NCBI RefSeq assembly: GCF_000224785.1
Contig: NZ_AGAV01000018.1
Location: forward strand, 124,001 to 188,000
Length of the DNA stretch: 64,000 nt
Reading direction: 5' to 3'
Source: Lentibacillus jeotgali
GTDB taxonomy: Bacteria; Bacillota; Bacilli; Bacillales; Amphibacillaceae
The notes beneath the pieces were generated by a model. The model did no database searches, was not told the origin of the DNA, and was given only the letters and a program-made list of their open reading frames with translations. Numbering within the stretch: the first letter of the stretch is position 1; the number at the start of each line of letters is the position of its first letter. Below, in pieces: positions 44,966-54,191 of the stretch. A program made the translations under genes and the position numbers.

Positions 44966-45508
44966 ATGGATAAAGGTACAGCTGCATTCGATGAGATCTT
45001 TAGGCAGAACGAGCGACGGATTCATTACCACATTCATCGGCTGAACATTCAGGATCCACATCAGGAGTATTTTCAGGAAGGGCTGGTGGCGATGTGGAAT
45101 GCCTATGAAAAATATGAGCCGGACAAAGGCCCGATGGCAACGTATTTTAATTTTATTATACAGAAACGCATGATGGATCTGAGGCGAATACAATATAGAG
45201 AAGCGAAAAGGGAAGAAACACCGTTTAATGAAGAACATGATTATCAATCTGAGGAGAACGCTTATAGCAGATTACCGCAAGATGCTTCCGAGAGCAGTTT
45301 TCGGGAGGCATTTTGGGAGGAAGTGCGTGAAATGCTCACAGAAAATCAGTGGAAATGGGTGCGGTTTTCCGTTATTGCTAACATGCCGGTAAAAGAGATT
45401 GCCGAGCAGGAAGGTGTAACCGCTGAGGCAGTGAAGAGCTGGGGGAAGGCTGCCAGGAGAAAGTTGCGGAAGGTGATGAGTAAGGGCGGATCGGCGGTAG
45501 ACTTGTGA
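44966..45508 (+). CDS. Sigma-70-family RNA polymerase sigma factor
   Basis: 180 residues. The N-terminal region 2-like part (FDEIFRQNERRIHYHIHRL... YFQEGLVAMWNAYEKYEPDKGPMATYFNFIIQKRMMDLRR) is followed by an acidic linker. The C-terminal region 4 HTH has MPVKEIAEQEGVTAEAVKSWGKAARRKL. Size and layout match short ECF-like or ComX-like sigma factors of Bacillaceae. No anti-sigma gene is adjacent. It is flanked on both sides by 21-bp-pitch palindrome arrays and by its own truncated duplicate. GGGGGAGAG precedes the ATG. Confidence 0.82.
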   Translation: MDKGTAAFDEIFRQNERRIHYHIHRLNIQDPHQEYFQEGLVAMWNAYEKYEPDKGPMATYFNFIIQKRMMDLRRIQYREAKREETPFNEEHDYQSEENAYSRLPQDASESSFREAFWEEVREMLTENQWKWVRFSVIANMPVKEIAEQEGVTAEAVKSWGKAARRKLRKVMSKGGSAVDL

Positions 45509-45561
45509 ATGTGTTTCGGCTGAGATGCAGATTGGGGCTGAAATCGATTGCGAGGGATCCT

Positions 45562-45651
45562 CGCGCGATCTCATGCCACCCTCGCGCGAAATTCAGGGAG
45601 TGTCGCGCGAATTCATCCCACTCTCGCGCGAAATTCAGAGTGTCTGGCGCG
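45562..45651. repeat. Array 3: five CGCGCG-type units at 21-bp pitch
   Basis: Cores start at 45562, 45583, 45604, 45625 and 45646 (GGCGCG), with all four gaps 21 bp. The extended core is CTCGCGCGAA-like. It lies between the sigma-factor stop and the promoter of the sulfate operon. Confidence 0.88.
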
Positions 45652-45808
45652 ATTGAACGATACAAAACTTCATCGGGAGAGAAGCAAATCACCAAAAAAT
45701 GTGATACGGTGCTGTAGCACTCATGATGGACAAAAAACCGGGCTAAACTTGTCCGGTTTTTGTATTGGATAATTCCTCCACCCATGTTATTTCATATTTA
45801 AAAACATA

Positions 45809-45837
45809 TTGACATTTCGAACATCACAAGATAGGAT
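45809..45837 (+). promoter_or_regulatory. Sigma-A promoter of the sulfate assimilation operon
   Basis: A perfect TTGACA (45809-45814) has TAGGAT 17 bp later (45832-45837), about 45 bp ahead of the SAM riboswitch. Confidence 0.65.
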
Positions 45838-45883
45838 ATAAATTAATAAACTAATCCTATGAGTTTACTCATGATTAAAATTC

Positions 45884-46046
45884 CTTATCGCGAGAGGTGG
45901 AGGGAAGTGCCCTATGAAGCCTCGGCAACAGGCTGAAAGAAGTACTGTGCCAATTCCTGCAGGTGATAACCGAGAGATAAGAAGAGCAAGGTGCCGTTTG
46001 AAATCAGTATCCCCTCTTCTTATATGACAGGAAGAGGGCTTTTTAG
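45884..46046 (+). ncRNA. SAM-I (S-box) riboswitch with terminator, upstream of cysH
   Basis: CTTATCGCGAGAGGTGGAGG opens the aptamer. AAGCCTCGGCAACAGGCT and GTGCCAATTCCTGCAGG follow, and GATAAGAAGAG closes P1 against CTTATC. A CCCTCTTCTTA/AGGAAGAGGG hairpin with a T run (about 46012-46044) forms the terminator. In Bacillus cysH is itself controlled by CymR/CysL and S-boxes sit on methionine genes. Here SAM appears to control entry into sulfate reduction. Confidence 0.93.
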
Positions 46047-46063
46047 CAGTTGTTTAAAGAGAT

Positions 46064-46130
46064 TGTTCAAAAAGTCCAGTAACAATGACCATCGAATTTA
46101 GTCGTTGGCTTGTTTCTTCGATGCTCATGT
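46064..46130. repeat. MITE-like repeat, truncated copy
   Basis: TGTTCAAAAAG at 46064 opens a stretch that matches the element at 54002: both read GTAACAATG, then ATCGAATTT, then GTCGTTGGC, then CTCATGT. The right inverted end is missing here. It lies between the riboswitch terminator and cysH. The right boundary is approximate. Confidence 0.6.
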
Positions 46131-46193
46131 GTATTTTTGGACATACGTTTCGTTTTGGATATAAAAAATGACTTTTCCGTGGAGGGATAAAGT

Positions 46194-46913
46194 ATGACGG
46201 ATTATACAGTCAGTTACAGTAATTTCCCCGGTGACCCATTCATAGATCTAGATCCTGCAGATGATACCAGGGGAGCTTTAGAAGTTCTGGAATGGGCTTA
46301 TAAATCGTACGGAGATTCTGTTGTGTATGCTTGCAGTTTTGGGGCGGAAGGGATTGTATTAATTGATTTAATTTCCAGGGTGAAAAAAGATGCAAAAATC
46401 GTGTTTTTGGATACAGAGATTCATTTTCAGGAAACGTATGATCTGATTGATGACATTAAGGAAAAATATCCGGATCTTCAGATTGAGATGAAAAAACCCG
46501 ATTTAACACTGGATGAGCAAGCGGATGAATATGGCTCTGCTCTTTGGAAACGACAGCCTAACCAATGCTGCTTTATTCGCAAAGTAAAGCCGCTTGAAGA
46601 AGCATTGAGTGGTGCCCCTGCCTGGATATCCGGGCTTAGGCGGGACCAGTCGCCGTTAAGGAGCAATACGGATTTTGTTAATAAGGATGAGCGTTTTAAA
46701 TCGATTAAAGTTTGCCCATTGATTCACTGGACGTGGGATGATGTATGGGATCATATTAAAGGAAATAATTTACCGTATCATGAATTACATGACCAGGGGT
46801 ATCCAAGTATCGGCTGTATACCATGCACTTCCCCGGCATCTGGTGATTCCCGTTCCGGCAGATGGGAAGGTATGAATAAAACGGAATGCGGGATTCATAC
46901 TGCCAGCCAGTAG
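46194..46913 (+). CDS. cysH: Phosphoadenylyl-/adenylyl-sulfate reductase
   Basis: 239 residues. The PP-loop nucleotide site ([16 protein letters not shown]) is followed by the cysteine pair in [11 protein letters not shown], CxxC in IGCIPCTSP and the C-terminal catalytic ECGIH. The CC...CxxC set marks an iron-sulfur type reductase that usually accepts APS and often PAPS. Since cysC is present downstream, both donors could be made. It reduces the activated sulfate to sulfite with thioredoxin. First gene of the operon, with GGAGGGA before the ATG. Confidence 0.93.
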   Translation: MTDYTVSYSNFPGDPFIDLDPADDTRGALEVLEWAYKSYGDSVVYACSFGAEGIVLIDLISRVKKDAKIVFLDTEIHFQETYDLIDDIKEKYPDLQIEMKKPDLTLDEQADEYGSALWKRQPNQCCFIRKVKPLEEALSGAPAWISGLRRDQSPLRSNTDFVNKDERFKSIKVCPLIHWTWDDVWDHIKGNNLPYHELHDQGYPSIGCIPCTSPASGDSRSGRWEGMNKTECGIHTASQ

Positions 46914-47077
46914 CAGCGTACGTATTTATTAGGATAATTTTGGTTCAATCCTGACTAATCAACTGGTAATACTAGTATTTGAAACGGGTAATGCGAACGG
47001 CTCCGGTGTGGTTCACTTCATACCGGAAGGGCTTCTGAATAAGATTAAAAAAATTATATGGTTATGAGGTGGAATCG

Positions 47078-48919
47078 TTGCAGTTACAAGTAGAGAACAG
47101 TCCTTTTAATCAGGAACAGACGGATCATTTAAATCATTTGCTGCCTACACTGACAGAAGCGCAGAGGATTTGGCTGAGCGGGTTTCTCGCAGTACCGGCC
47201 ACCATGGAAGCGCTGGGAGCGGCAAGTTCTGCTGATGCACCGGATATATCAGCGGCTGTTCAAAGCACCCAGCAGCCGGCAGCCCGTGAAGTGACCATCC
47301 TTTTTGGGTCCGAGACTGGTAATGGTCAACAAATAGCAGAAGATATGCTTCAGAAATTGGAAGCGCAGGATATGAGCGCCACAATCTCGGCATTAGATGA
47401 TTTCAAACCCAAAAATCTGAAAAAGGTTGAGGATTTGCTGATTATAACGGCGACCCATGGGGAAGGTGACCCGCCGGATAATGCGATATCTTTCTATGAA
47501 ACCCTTTTTAGCAGGAAGGCGCCGAAACTGGAGGATGTGCGATTTTCTGTGCTTTCTTTAGGGGATGAATCCTATGAATTTTTCTGTCAGACCGGTAAGG
47601 ACTTTGATAAGCGTCTGGAAGAACTTGGAGGCGAGCGTCTATATCCAAGGGTGGATTGCGATGTTGACTTTGACGAGGATGCCTCGGAATGGATTGAGGG
47701 TGTATTTGGTGTACTGCGTGAATCCCAGGAGGCACAGCCTGTCATGCCAGAAGGCCAGCTTGAGACAAATTCTTTAACGGCCGATCAGCCTGTCTTTTCA
47801 CGATCAAATCCATTCAGGGCTGAAGTGTTGGAAAATCTGAACTTGAATGATCAAGGTTCGAATAAGGAAACAAGGCACCTTGAGTTATCGCTTGAAGGTT
47901 CCAACTTTGACTTTGAGCCTGGAGATAGCCTGGGTATTTTTCCTGAAAACGATCCAAATTTAGTGGATCAGCTCATCGTCCAGATGGATTGGGATCCGAA
48001 TGAGACTGTTCCGATAAATAAACAGGGAGAAGTGCGTTCACTAAGGAATGCGCTGCTTACCAATTTTGAGGTTACCAAACTGACAAAACCGTTGTTGGAA
48101 AAGGCGGCACAGCTGTTTGAGAGTGAACGTTTAAGCAAGCTTTTGCAGCCGGAACAGGAAGAAGAACGAAAAGCTTATCTCGAAGGACGGGATTTGCTTG
48201 ATCTGGTAAACGATTTTGAACTGGGAGGGGTAAGTCCAGTCGAATTTGTCCAAATACTCCGTAAGATGCCAGCGCGTCTGTACTCAATAGCAAACAGTTA
48301 TCAAGCTAATCCGGATGAAGTGCATCTTACCATTGGAACAGTCGCTTACCATGCACATGGAAGGGACAGAACGGGTGTCTGCTCCGGTCAGTGTGCATTG
48401 CGTGTGGAACCTGGCGAGCAATTACCTGTCTATATTCATCGGAATCCTAATTTTAAATTTCCTTCCGATGCGGAGACACCGGTTATCATGGTTGGACCGG
48501 GAACGGGTGTTGCACCTTTTAGATCGTTTTTGGAAGAACGGGAGGAAACGGAGATTAACGGCAAGACCTGGCTGTTCTATGGGGATCAGCACTTCTCCTC
48601 AGACTTTCTTTATCAGGTGGATTGGCAGCAATGGCTCAAGGAAGGTGTTCTGAGCAAGATGGATGTTGCATTTTCCCGTGATACAGCTGAAAAGGTGTAT
48701 GTACAGCACCGGATGCATGAGAACAGCAAGGAGCTCTATCAATGGATAACTGAGGGGGCCAACATCTATGTGTGCGGGGATGAAAAGCGTATGGCCAAAG
48801 ATGTAGAAGACATATTGCTGAAAATCCTTGAACAAGAAGGACGTATGAGCGCTGAGGAAGCAGGAGAATACCTGAAGGATTTGCGGCAGCAGAAACGTTA
48901 TCAGCGTGATGTCTATTAA
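47078..48919 (+). CDS. cysJ: Sulfite reductase [NADPH] flavoprotein subunit
   Basis: About 613 residues. TTG 47078 is chosen because GAGGTGG lies 5 nt upstream and the resulting N-terminus (MQLQVENSPFNQEQ) matches Bacillus CysJ. Domains run in order: FMN flavodoxin (LFGSETGNGQQIAEDML, near residue 75), FAD-binding FNR-type (ARLYSIANSY and GVCSGQCAL) and NADPH-binding (MVGPGTGVAPFRSFLEER). It passes electrons from NADPH to CysI. The 164 bp before it has no gene. Confidence 0.93.
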   Translation: MQLQVENSPFNQEQTDHLNHLLPTLTEAQRIWLSGFLAVPATMEALGAASSADAPDISAAVQSTQQPAAREVTILFGSETGNGQQIAEDMLQKLEAQDMSATISALDDFKPKNLKKVEDLLIITATHGEGDPPDNAISFYETLFSRKAPKLEDVRFSVLSLGDESYEFFCQTGKDFDKRLEELGGERLYPRVDCDVDFDEDASEWIEGVFGVLRESQEAQPVMPEGQLETNSLTADQPVFSRSNPFRAEVLENLNLNDQGSNKETRHLELSLEGSNFDFEPGDSLGIFPENDPNLVDQLIVQMDWDPNETVPINKQGEVRSLRNALLTNFEVTKLTKPLLEKAAQLFESERLSKLLQPEQEEERKAYLEGRDLLDLVNDFELGGVSPVEFVQILRKMPARLYSIANSYQANPDEVHLTIGTVAYHAHGRDRTGVCSGQCALRVEPGEQLPVYIHRNPNFKFPSDAETPVIMVGPGTGVAPFRSFLEEREETEINGKTWLFYGDQHFSSDFLYQVDWQQWLKEGVLSKMDVAFSRDTAEKVYVQHRMHENSKELYQWITEGANIYVCGDEKRMAKDVEDILLKILEQEGRMSAEEAGEYLKDLRQQKRYQRDVY

Positions 48920-48982
48920 TGGATTGATGGGTAGGGCAGTATTTTCAAAGGATTTCAGAAGAATGTTGAAAGGAGCTTAACC

Positions 48983-50710
48983 ATGGCAGACAATAATTTC
49001 CCCTATGATAATGGACCGCTGGACGTGATGGAACAGATCAAAACTGACAGCAATTATCTGCGAGGGACGATTAAGGAAGGGCTTGAAGACCGGATTACCG
49101 CAGCCATTTCTGAGGAAGATACCAAACTATTAAAATTTCACGGCAGCTATCAGCAGGACGATAGGGATGTTCGGAATGACCGGCGGCGCAAGAAATTGGA
49201 ACCGGCTTACCAATTCATGATTCGTGTGCGCGCGCCCGGTGGTGTGGCAACACCTGAGCAATGGCTTACCTTGGATGATCTTGCCGGGAAGTATGCGAAT
49301 GGGACGTTGAAATTGACCACCAGGCAGTCGTTTCAATTTCATGGGGTTTTAAAATGGAATCTGAAACAGACGATGCAGGAAATTAATGGCTCGTTAATGG
49401 ATACGCTGGCTGCGTGCGGGGATGTGAACCGGAATGTCATGTGTAATCCAAATCCTTACCAATCCGAGGTGCATTCGGAGGTGTATGAATGGTCGAAGAA
49501 ACTCAGTGAGCATCTTTCGCCAAAGACTAATGCCTACCATGAAATCTGGCTGCATGATGAAAAGGTTCTGGATAGCAAGGAGGAGACAGAGCCAATATAT
49601 GGATCCGCCTATCTGCCGCGGAAGTTCAAAATAGGTATCGCTGTTCCGCCATCAAATGATGTGGATATTTATTCGCATGATCTAGGGTTTATTGCGATTA
49701 TGGAGGAGGGTGAGTTAAAAGGGTTCAATGTTGCGGTTGGCGGCGGTATGGGCATGACACATGGTGATACAAACACATACCCGCAGGTTGCCCGGGTGAT
49801 CGGCTTCACGCCGGCCGACAGAATCATCGAAGTAGCGGAAAAGGTGGTAACGATTCAGCGGGATTTCGGAAATCGTTCCAATCGGAAGAACGCCCGGTTT
49901 AAGTACACGATCGATGCCGGCGGAATTGACTGGTTTAAAGATGAACTCAATGAACGATTAGGATGGGATCTGGAGGAAGCGCGTACCTTTAACTTTGAAC
50001 ATAACGGTGACCGGTATGGTTGGGTGAAAGGCAATGGCAGATATCATTATACCATGTTCATTCAAAACGGCCGCATCAGTGATACCGAGGATTATCCACT
50101 GATGACTGGGCTTCGGGAAATTGCGAAAATCCACACAGGCGATTTTCGTCTGACGCCGAACCAGAACCTGATAATTGCCAATGTAACCGGTCAAAAGAAG
50201 AAAAAGATTGATGCACTAATCGACGAATACGGTATTACAGAAGGAAAAGAGTATTCCGCACTCAAGCGTAATTCCATGGCCTGTGTGGCTTTTCCAACAT
50301 GTGGGCTGGCAATGGCTGAATCGGAACGCTATCTCCCTTCATTGCTTGAAAAAATTGAGAATATTCTCGATGAGGCTGGCCTTAATGAAGAGGAAATTAC
50401 CATTCGTATGACAGGATGCCCGAATGGGTGTGCACGTCCAGGCCTTGCGGAGATTGCTTTTATCGGCAAAGCTCCTGGAAAGTATAACATGTATCTTGGT
50501 GGCGGCTTTGCTGGTCAGCGCCTGAACAAATTATACCGGGAGAATATCGGAGAAGAAGAAATCCTGAGTAACCTTCGTCCGATTTTGATTCAATATGCAA
50601 AAGAACGGCAGGAAGGTGAGCATTTTGGTGATTATGTCATACGTGCCGGTTACGTTGACGAGGTTCACTCGGGGCTTGATTTTCACACGACAAATTTAGT
50701 TGAAAAATGA
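48983..50710 (+). CDS. cysI: Sulfite reductase hemoprotein subunit
   Basis: 575 residues, close to the usual size. Two ferredoxin-like half domains and two siroheme/[4Fe-4S] domains are present. Cluster cysteines lie in [16 protein letters not shown] and [15 protein letters not shown]. It reduces sulfite to sulfide with six electrons from CysJ. GAAAGGAG precedes the ATG. Its siroheme is supplied by the sumT/sirB/sirC genes that follow directly. Confidence 0.95.
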   Translation: MADNNFPYDNGPLDVMEQIKTDSNYLRGTIKEGLEDRITAAISEEDTKLLKFHGSYQQDDRDVRNDRRRKKLEPAYQFMIRVRAPGGVATPEQWLTLDDLAGKYANGTLKLTTRQSFQFHGVLKWNLKQTMQEINGSLMDTLAACGDVNRNVMCNPNPYQSEVHSEVYEWSKKLSEHLSPKTNAYHEIWLHDEKVLDSKEETEPIYGSAYLPRKFKIGIAVPPSNDVDIYSHDLGFIAIMEEGELKGFNVAVGGGMGMTHGDTNTYPQVARVIGFTPADRIIEVAEKVVTIQRDFGNRSNRKNARFKYTIDAGGIDWFKDELNERLGWDLEEARTFNFEHNGDRYGWVKGNGRYHYTMFIQNGRISDTEDYPLMTGLREIAKIHTGDFRLTPNQNLIIANVTGQKKKKIDALIDEYGITEGKEYSALKRNSMACVAFPTCGLAMAESERYLPSLLEKIENILDEAGLNEEEITIRMTGCPNGCARPGLAEIAFIGKAPGKYNMYLGGGFAGQRLNKLYRENIGEEEILSNLRPILIQYAKERQEGEHFGDYVIRAGYVDEVHSGLDFHTTNLVEK

Positions 50711-50778
50711 TATGGAGTTTTAGACCTGTTGGTGCCATGGCACAAGCAGTCAGGCTATACAAAAGAGGTGTAACAACA

Positions 50779-51549
50779 ATGGGAAAGGTTTATTTGACAG
50801 GTGCTGGCCCCGGCGACCCGGACCTAATCACGGTGAAAGCATTAAAAGCTATTCAGCAGGCGGATGTGATTTTATTTGACCGTTTAATTAATGAGGGATT
50901 GCTGGAACATGCTAAGGCAGGCGCGGAATTGATCTATTGTGGGAAACTTCCCGACCGCCACTCACTGACACAAGATGAAATAAATGAACTGCTCTGTCAA
51001 TTTGCCAACGAAGGAAAAACAGTAACACGGCTGAAAGGCGGGGATCCGTTTATATTCGGAAGAGGCGGCGAGGAAGCGGACGTGTTAAGGCAGCAGGGCA
51101 TCTGTTTTGAGATTATTCCGGGAATCACTGCTGGCTCTGCTGCGCCCGCTTATGCAGGCATCCCGTTAACACACCGCGATTACAGCTCATCGGTTGCCTT
51201 TGTCTCAGGTGTCAGCAAAACAGATTCCGAACAATACTGGAAGCATCTCGCACAGGGAGTCGATACACTTTGTATTTACATGGGTGTGAAAAATCTTCCT
51301 GATATTTGCAGCCGTCTCATCCGCTATGGACGGGGGGAAGAAACGCCAATTGCGCTTGTGCATTGGGGCACAACCGACAACCAGCAAACCGTGACCGGCA
51401 CACTGGGCAATATTGTTGAACGGTCATCAGCGGTAAAAAACCCATCTATGATTATTGTCGGAGAAGTCGTGCGGCTAAGAGAGAAGCTTCAGTGGTTTGA
51501 AAAAAATACAATTGATGAGCGAACGCTGGTTAAGGCAATTACAGGTTAA
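50779..51549 (+). CDS. sumT: Uroporphyrinogen-III C-methyltransferase
   Basis: 256 residues from ATG 50779, with GAGGTG upstream; the longer frame overlapping cysI is not needed. TP-methylase motifs are VYLTGAGPGDPDLITVKALKA, GRGGEEADVL and the GITAGSAAPAYAGIPLTHR segment. It methylates uroporphyrinogen III twice with SAM to give precorrin-2, the first step of siroheme synthesis. Confidence 0.93.
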   Translation: MGKVYLTGAGPGDPDLITVKALKAIQQADVILFDRLINEGLLEHAKAGAELIYCGKLPDRHSLTQDEINELLCQFANEGKTVTRLKGGDPFIFGRGGEEADVLRQQGICFEIIPGITAGSAAPAYAGIPLTHRDYSSSVAFVSGVSKTDSEQYWKHLAQGVDTLCIYMGVKNLPDICSRLIRYGRGEETPIALVHWGTTDNQQTVTGTLGNIVERSSAVKNPSMIIVGEVVRLREKLQWFEKNTIDERTLVKAITG

Positions 51550-51595
51550 AGTGCCACTTAATTCGAACTAACCAAAATTAAGGTTTAAGCATATA

Positions 51596-51725
51596 ACTCG
51601 CTTCGGAAATATACTCCGCGCACCTTAGGGCGGCTGGTGAGCCTCCTCGTGCTTCGCTCTGGGGGGTCTCACCTATGCCTTTCCTCCCGCAGGAGTCTGC
51701 GTATATTTCCTCCGCTAAGACGTGT
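51596..51725. repeat. Bacillaceae intergenic palindromic repeat
   Basis: An imperfect long inverted repeat with outer arms GGAAATATAC (51605-51614) and GTATATTTCC (51701-51710). The inner GGTGAGCCTCC (51635-51645) pairs with the GGGTCTCACC side. Elements of this wording (GGAGGAAATATACGCAGACTC on the other strand) recur between genes in many Bacillaceae genomes. It sits between sumT and sirB, inside the operon, so it may affect RNA processing or termination. Confidence 0.7.
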
Positions 51726-51807
51726 ACTGTTCGTCTTAGTTATATCCCAGCTTCATTTGTTGAACATAAGCGAACGTTACATAATGATAAACTTTGGGGG
51801 GTTTGAC

Positions 51808-52569
51808 ATGCAGGGAATACTATATGTCAGTCATGGCAGTCGTATCGGGGAAGCAACAGCTGAGGCAGTCGCATGTATCCAATCAGTCATTCAGCAGGTT
51901 GATTTTCCCCTTCAGGAAATTTCCTTTCTGGAGCTGGCAGATCCAACGGTCGAACAGGGTATTGATCGTCTCGTCAACCAGGGAGCTTCAACCATTTCCG
52001 TTGTACCTGTTCTGCTGTTAAGTGCCGGACACTATTACCAGGACATACCGGATGAAATACGCGCCGCAAAGTCCAAATACCCTGATATTCGATTGACGTA
52101 TGGGGAGCCGCTCGGTGTGCAGGATCGCTTTATCAACATTTTGATCGAACGAATGAAAGAGACAAATATACCGGTCAATTCTGATGCGAAGATTCTCCTT
52201 GTTGGCCGTGGCAGTCGCAATCCCGATACCATAAGGGATATTAAGGCGATCGGAGGAAAGCTAGAACGGCAATCAGGCATCGATCAAGTCGATATATGCT
52301 TTTTAGCTGCCTGTGATCCTTCTTTTGATGACGGATTGCAGAATTCCCTGAAAGAGGAACATTCTCAGGTGTTTGTCATGCCCTATTTATGGTTCACCGG
52401 GGTACTCATGCGCTCGATTAGAGAAAAAATAAGTGCTCTGGACGTATCGGATAAGCAAATTATATGCTGCAATCAACTTGGCGGGCATGCCGTGATGAAA
52501 CAGGCGTTGACGGAACGCGTTTATGAATCAATCCACCATGAAGCATTCGCTTCACCGGAAGGAGCTTGA
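51808..52569 (+). CDS. sirB: Sirohydrochlorin ferrochelatase (CbiX/SirB type)
   Basis: About 253 residues from ATG 51808 (GGGGGG 7 nt upstream). The upstream in-frame extension from 51637 reads through the repeat and is not coding. Two CbiX half domains are present, with metal-site LYVSHGSRIGEA, LSAGHYYQDIP and LLVGRGSRNPDT. It inserts Fe2+ into sirohydrochlorin to give siroheme. Confidence 0.88.
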   Translation: MQGILYVSHGSRIGEATAEAVACIQSVIQQVDFPLQEISFLELADPTVEQGIDRLVNQGASTISVVPVLLLSAGHYYQDIPDEIRAAKSKYPDIRLTYGEPLGVQDRFINILIERMKETNIPVNSDAKILLVGRGSRNPDTIRDIKAIGGKLERQSGIDQVDICFLAACDPSFDDGLQNSLKEEHSQVFVMPYLWFTGVLMRSIREKISALDVSDKQIICCNQLGGHAVMKQALTERVYESIHHEAFASPEGA

Positions 52570-52575
52570 GCGATT

Positions 52576-53205
52576 ATGGCTGGAATTCCGCTCATGATCG
52601 ACTTAACTGATAAACACGTGATTGTTGTCGGAGGCGGGGCTGTAGCTGAGCGTAGAATCCGTGCCACTCTGGAGGGGGGTGCCAATCTAACAGTGATCAG
52701 TCCTGAGATCACAGAAGGCATTCATTCCCTATGGCTTGACGGCGATTTGACCTGGAGGAAGAAGCGTGTGGCACCTGGAGATCTTGCTGATGCGTTTCTG
52801 GTTATAGCGGCAACCAATGACGTACAGGTGAATCAATCGATTGTTCAGGCATCCCCAAGCAATGCGTTAATAAACGATGCTTCGGATGCTGAAAAGGGGG
52901 ATTTAGCATTTCCTTCCTTTTTCAAACGGGGGCTATTGTCTATTAGTGTATCAACCAATGGCGCTAGCCCGATGCTTGCTGCAAAAATAAAGCAAGATCT
53001 TCAAGCGGCATATGACAATAGCTATACAGATTACGTGGATTTTTTATATGAATGCCGGAAGCAGTTGAAACAATCTGCCCTTTCTAAACATGAACAGCGC
53101 TTAATTTTGCAGGCGATTCTGTCGGACAAATTCCTCAATAAGGAGCATCAACAAAAAGGGCTCGACTGGTTGGCAGGCTTGGCTGAAAGGGGATATACAC
53201 GATGA
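52576..53205 (+). CDS. sirC: Precorrin-2 dehydrogenase (SirC)
   Basis: 209 residues. The NAD-binding motif VIVVGGGAVAERRI is near residue 16, followed by LVIAATNDVQVNQ and the FFKRGLLSISVSTNGASPMLAAKIKQDL segment, as in the N-terminal domain of CysG. It oxidises precorrin-2 to sirohydrochlorin with NAD+. It overlaps the next gene by 4 nt (ATGA). Confidence 0.9.
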   Translation: MAGIPLMIDLTDKHVIVVGGGAVAERRIRATLEGGANLTVISPEITEGIHSLWLDGDLTWRKKRVAPGDLADAFLVIAATNDVQVNQSIVQASPSNALINDASDAEKGDLAFPSFFKRGLLSISVSTNGASPMLAAKIKQDLQAAYDNSYTDYVDFLYECRKQLKQSALSKHEQRLILQAILSDKFLNKEHQQKGLDWLAGLAERGYTR

Positions 53206-53993
53206 GCGGCATGGATGGCAAACGGATCGGCATTGCGGCCGCCCGAAACCGTGAAGCCATTGGGAAACTGATTCAAAATAATGGCGGCACACCACTCGTT
53301 TTCTCCATTCAAGGGGAGCAACTATTAAATGAAACGATCAGCAGGCAAAATATACTAGATTTTGTCCGTGAACCGTTTGATAACGTGCTTTTAACAACAG
53401 GCATTGGAGCAGAGGCACTGGAAAAGGCGGCAAACGACTTGGATTGCCATTCTGATTTTATCGGGAAGCTCAGGAACTCGACACTGGCTGTCCGCGGGAG
53501 TAAAACAGTGAATTGGCTGAAGAAACATGCACTCGCTGCCGAACTGGTATCTGACGATGGCACCATGGAAAATTTGCTGGCCAAACTGGGTGATGGCAGG
53601 GATAAGCGTATGTTTTTACAGGCTTACAGTCAGGATGATGCGGCGGTAGAGGAGCAGCTGGAACGTCAAGGACACGCTGTTTATCTTTCCAAACTGTATC
53701 ACTATAAGGAACCGGATCATACAATAGTAACTGACTTAAGGGAGCGGATCATCAGTCAGTCTCTCGATGCAGTCGTGTTTACCAGCAAGACGCAGGTCCG
53801 GAATCTTTTTAAAGAGAGCAGTGAAGCGAAGGAAATGACGGCTGTCTTTAATGATAGTATTTTGGCGGCTGGGGTGGGAAAAGTAACCGCAGCCGAACTG
53901 AAAAAGAATGGAATAACGACTGTTTTTCACCCGGAAAAGCAGAAAATGGGAGCTATGGTCGTCGAATTGGGCAACTATTTTTTAGGTTCTTAA
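53202..53993 (+). CDS. Uroporphyrinogen-III synthase family protein
   Basis: 263 residues in two similar alpha/beta domains. Weakly conserved motifs are LLTTGIGAEALEKA in the first, DAVVFTSKTQVRNLF in the second, and VGKVTAAELKKNGI near the end, typical of HemD-like proteins. It overlaps sirC by 4 nt, and so is probably a siroheme-dedicated uroporphyrinogen III synthase supplying SumT. A main hemD in the heme operon elsewhere is likely, so this may be a second copy. Confidence 0.8.
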   Translation: MSGMDGKRIGIAAARNREAIGKLIQNNGGTPLVFSIQGEQLLNETISRQNILDFVREPFDNVLLTTGIGAEALEKAANDLDCHSDFIGKLRNSTLAVRGSKTVNWLKKHALAAELVSDDGTMENLLAKLGDGRDKRMFLQAYSQDDAAVEEQLERQGHAVYLSKLYHYKEPDHTIVTDLRERIISQSLDAVVFTSKTQVRNLFKESSEAKEMTAVFNDSILAAGVGKVTAAELKKNGITTVFHPEKQKMGAMVVELGNYFLGS

Positions 53994-54001
53994 AGAAAGG
54001 T

Positions 54002-54148
54002 TGTTCAAAAAGTCAGGTAACAATGGCATATCGAATTTCGTCGTTGGCGTGTTTCCCCGCGGCTCATGTATCTAATTGCATACATTCCGCTTTTCGAAAC
54101 TGCGCGCGCCTCGAACTTCTCGGTCTTTGTTATTCTCCTTTTTGAACA
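54002..54148. mobile_element. MITE-like element with inverted ends
   Basis: TGTTCAAAAAG (54002-54012) is matched by the perfect inverted CTTTTTGAACA (54138-54148). The similarity extends to TAACAA on both sides, for about 22 bp of imperfect ends. The body (147 bp in all) has no frame of note. A truncated relative lies at 46064. Both copies sit just before a GGAGGGAT-(A/T)-AAGTATG start region (cysH and sat). Confidence 0.6.
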
Positions 54149-54191
54149 CGCACTTATAGTGTATGAAAACTAGAACACGGAGGGATTAAGT

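Noticed and set aside
33648-45651. CRISPR arrays as an explanation of the 21-bp repeats
   Set aside because: Cores of 6-12 bp with 9-15 bp between them are far too short for repeats and spacers, the core is a palindrome, and no cas genes are near.
51637-51807. N-terminal extension of SirB by 57 residues
   Set aside because: The extension is translated from the palindromic repeat, while ATG 51808 has a strong site and gives the usual family N-terminus.
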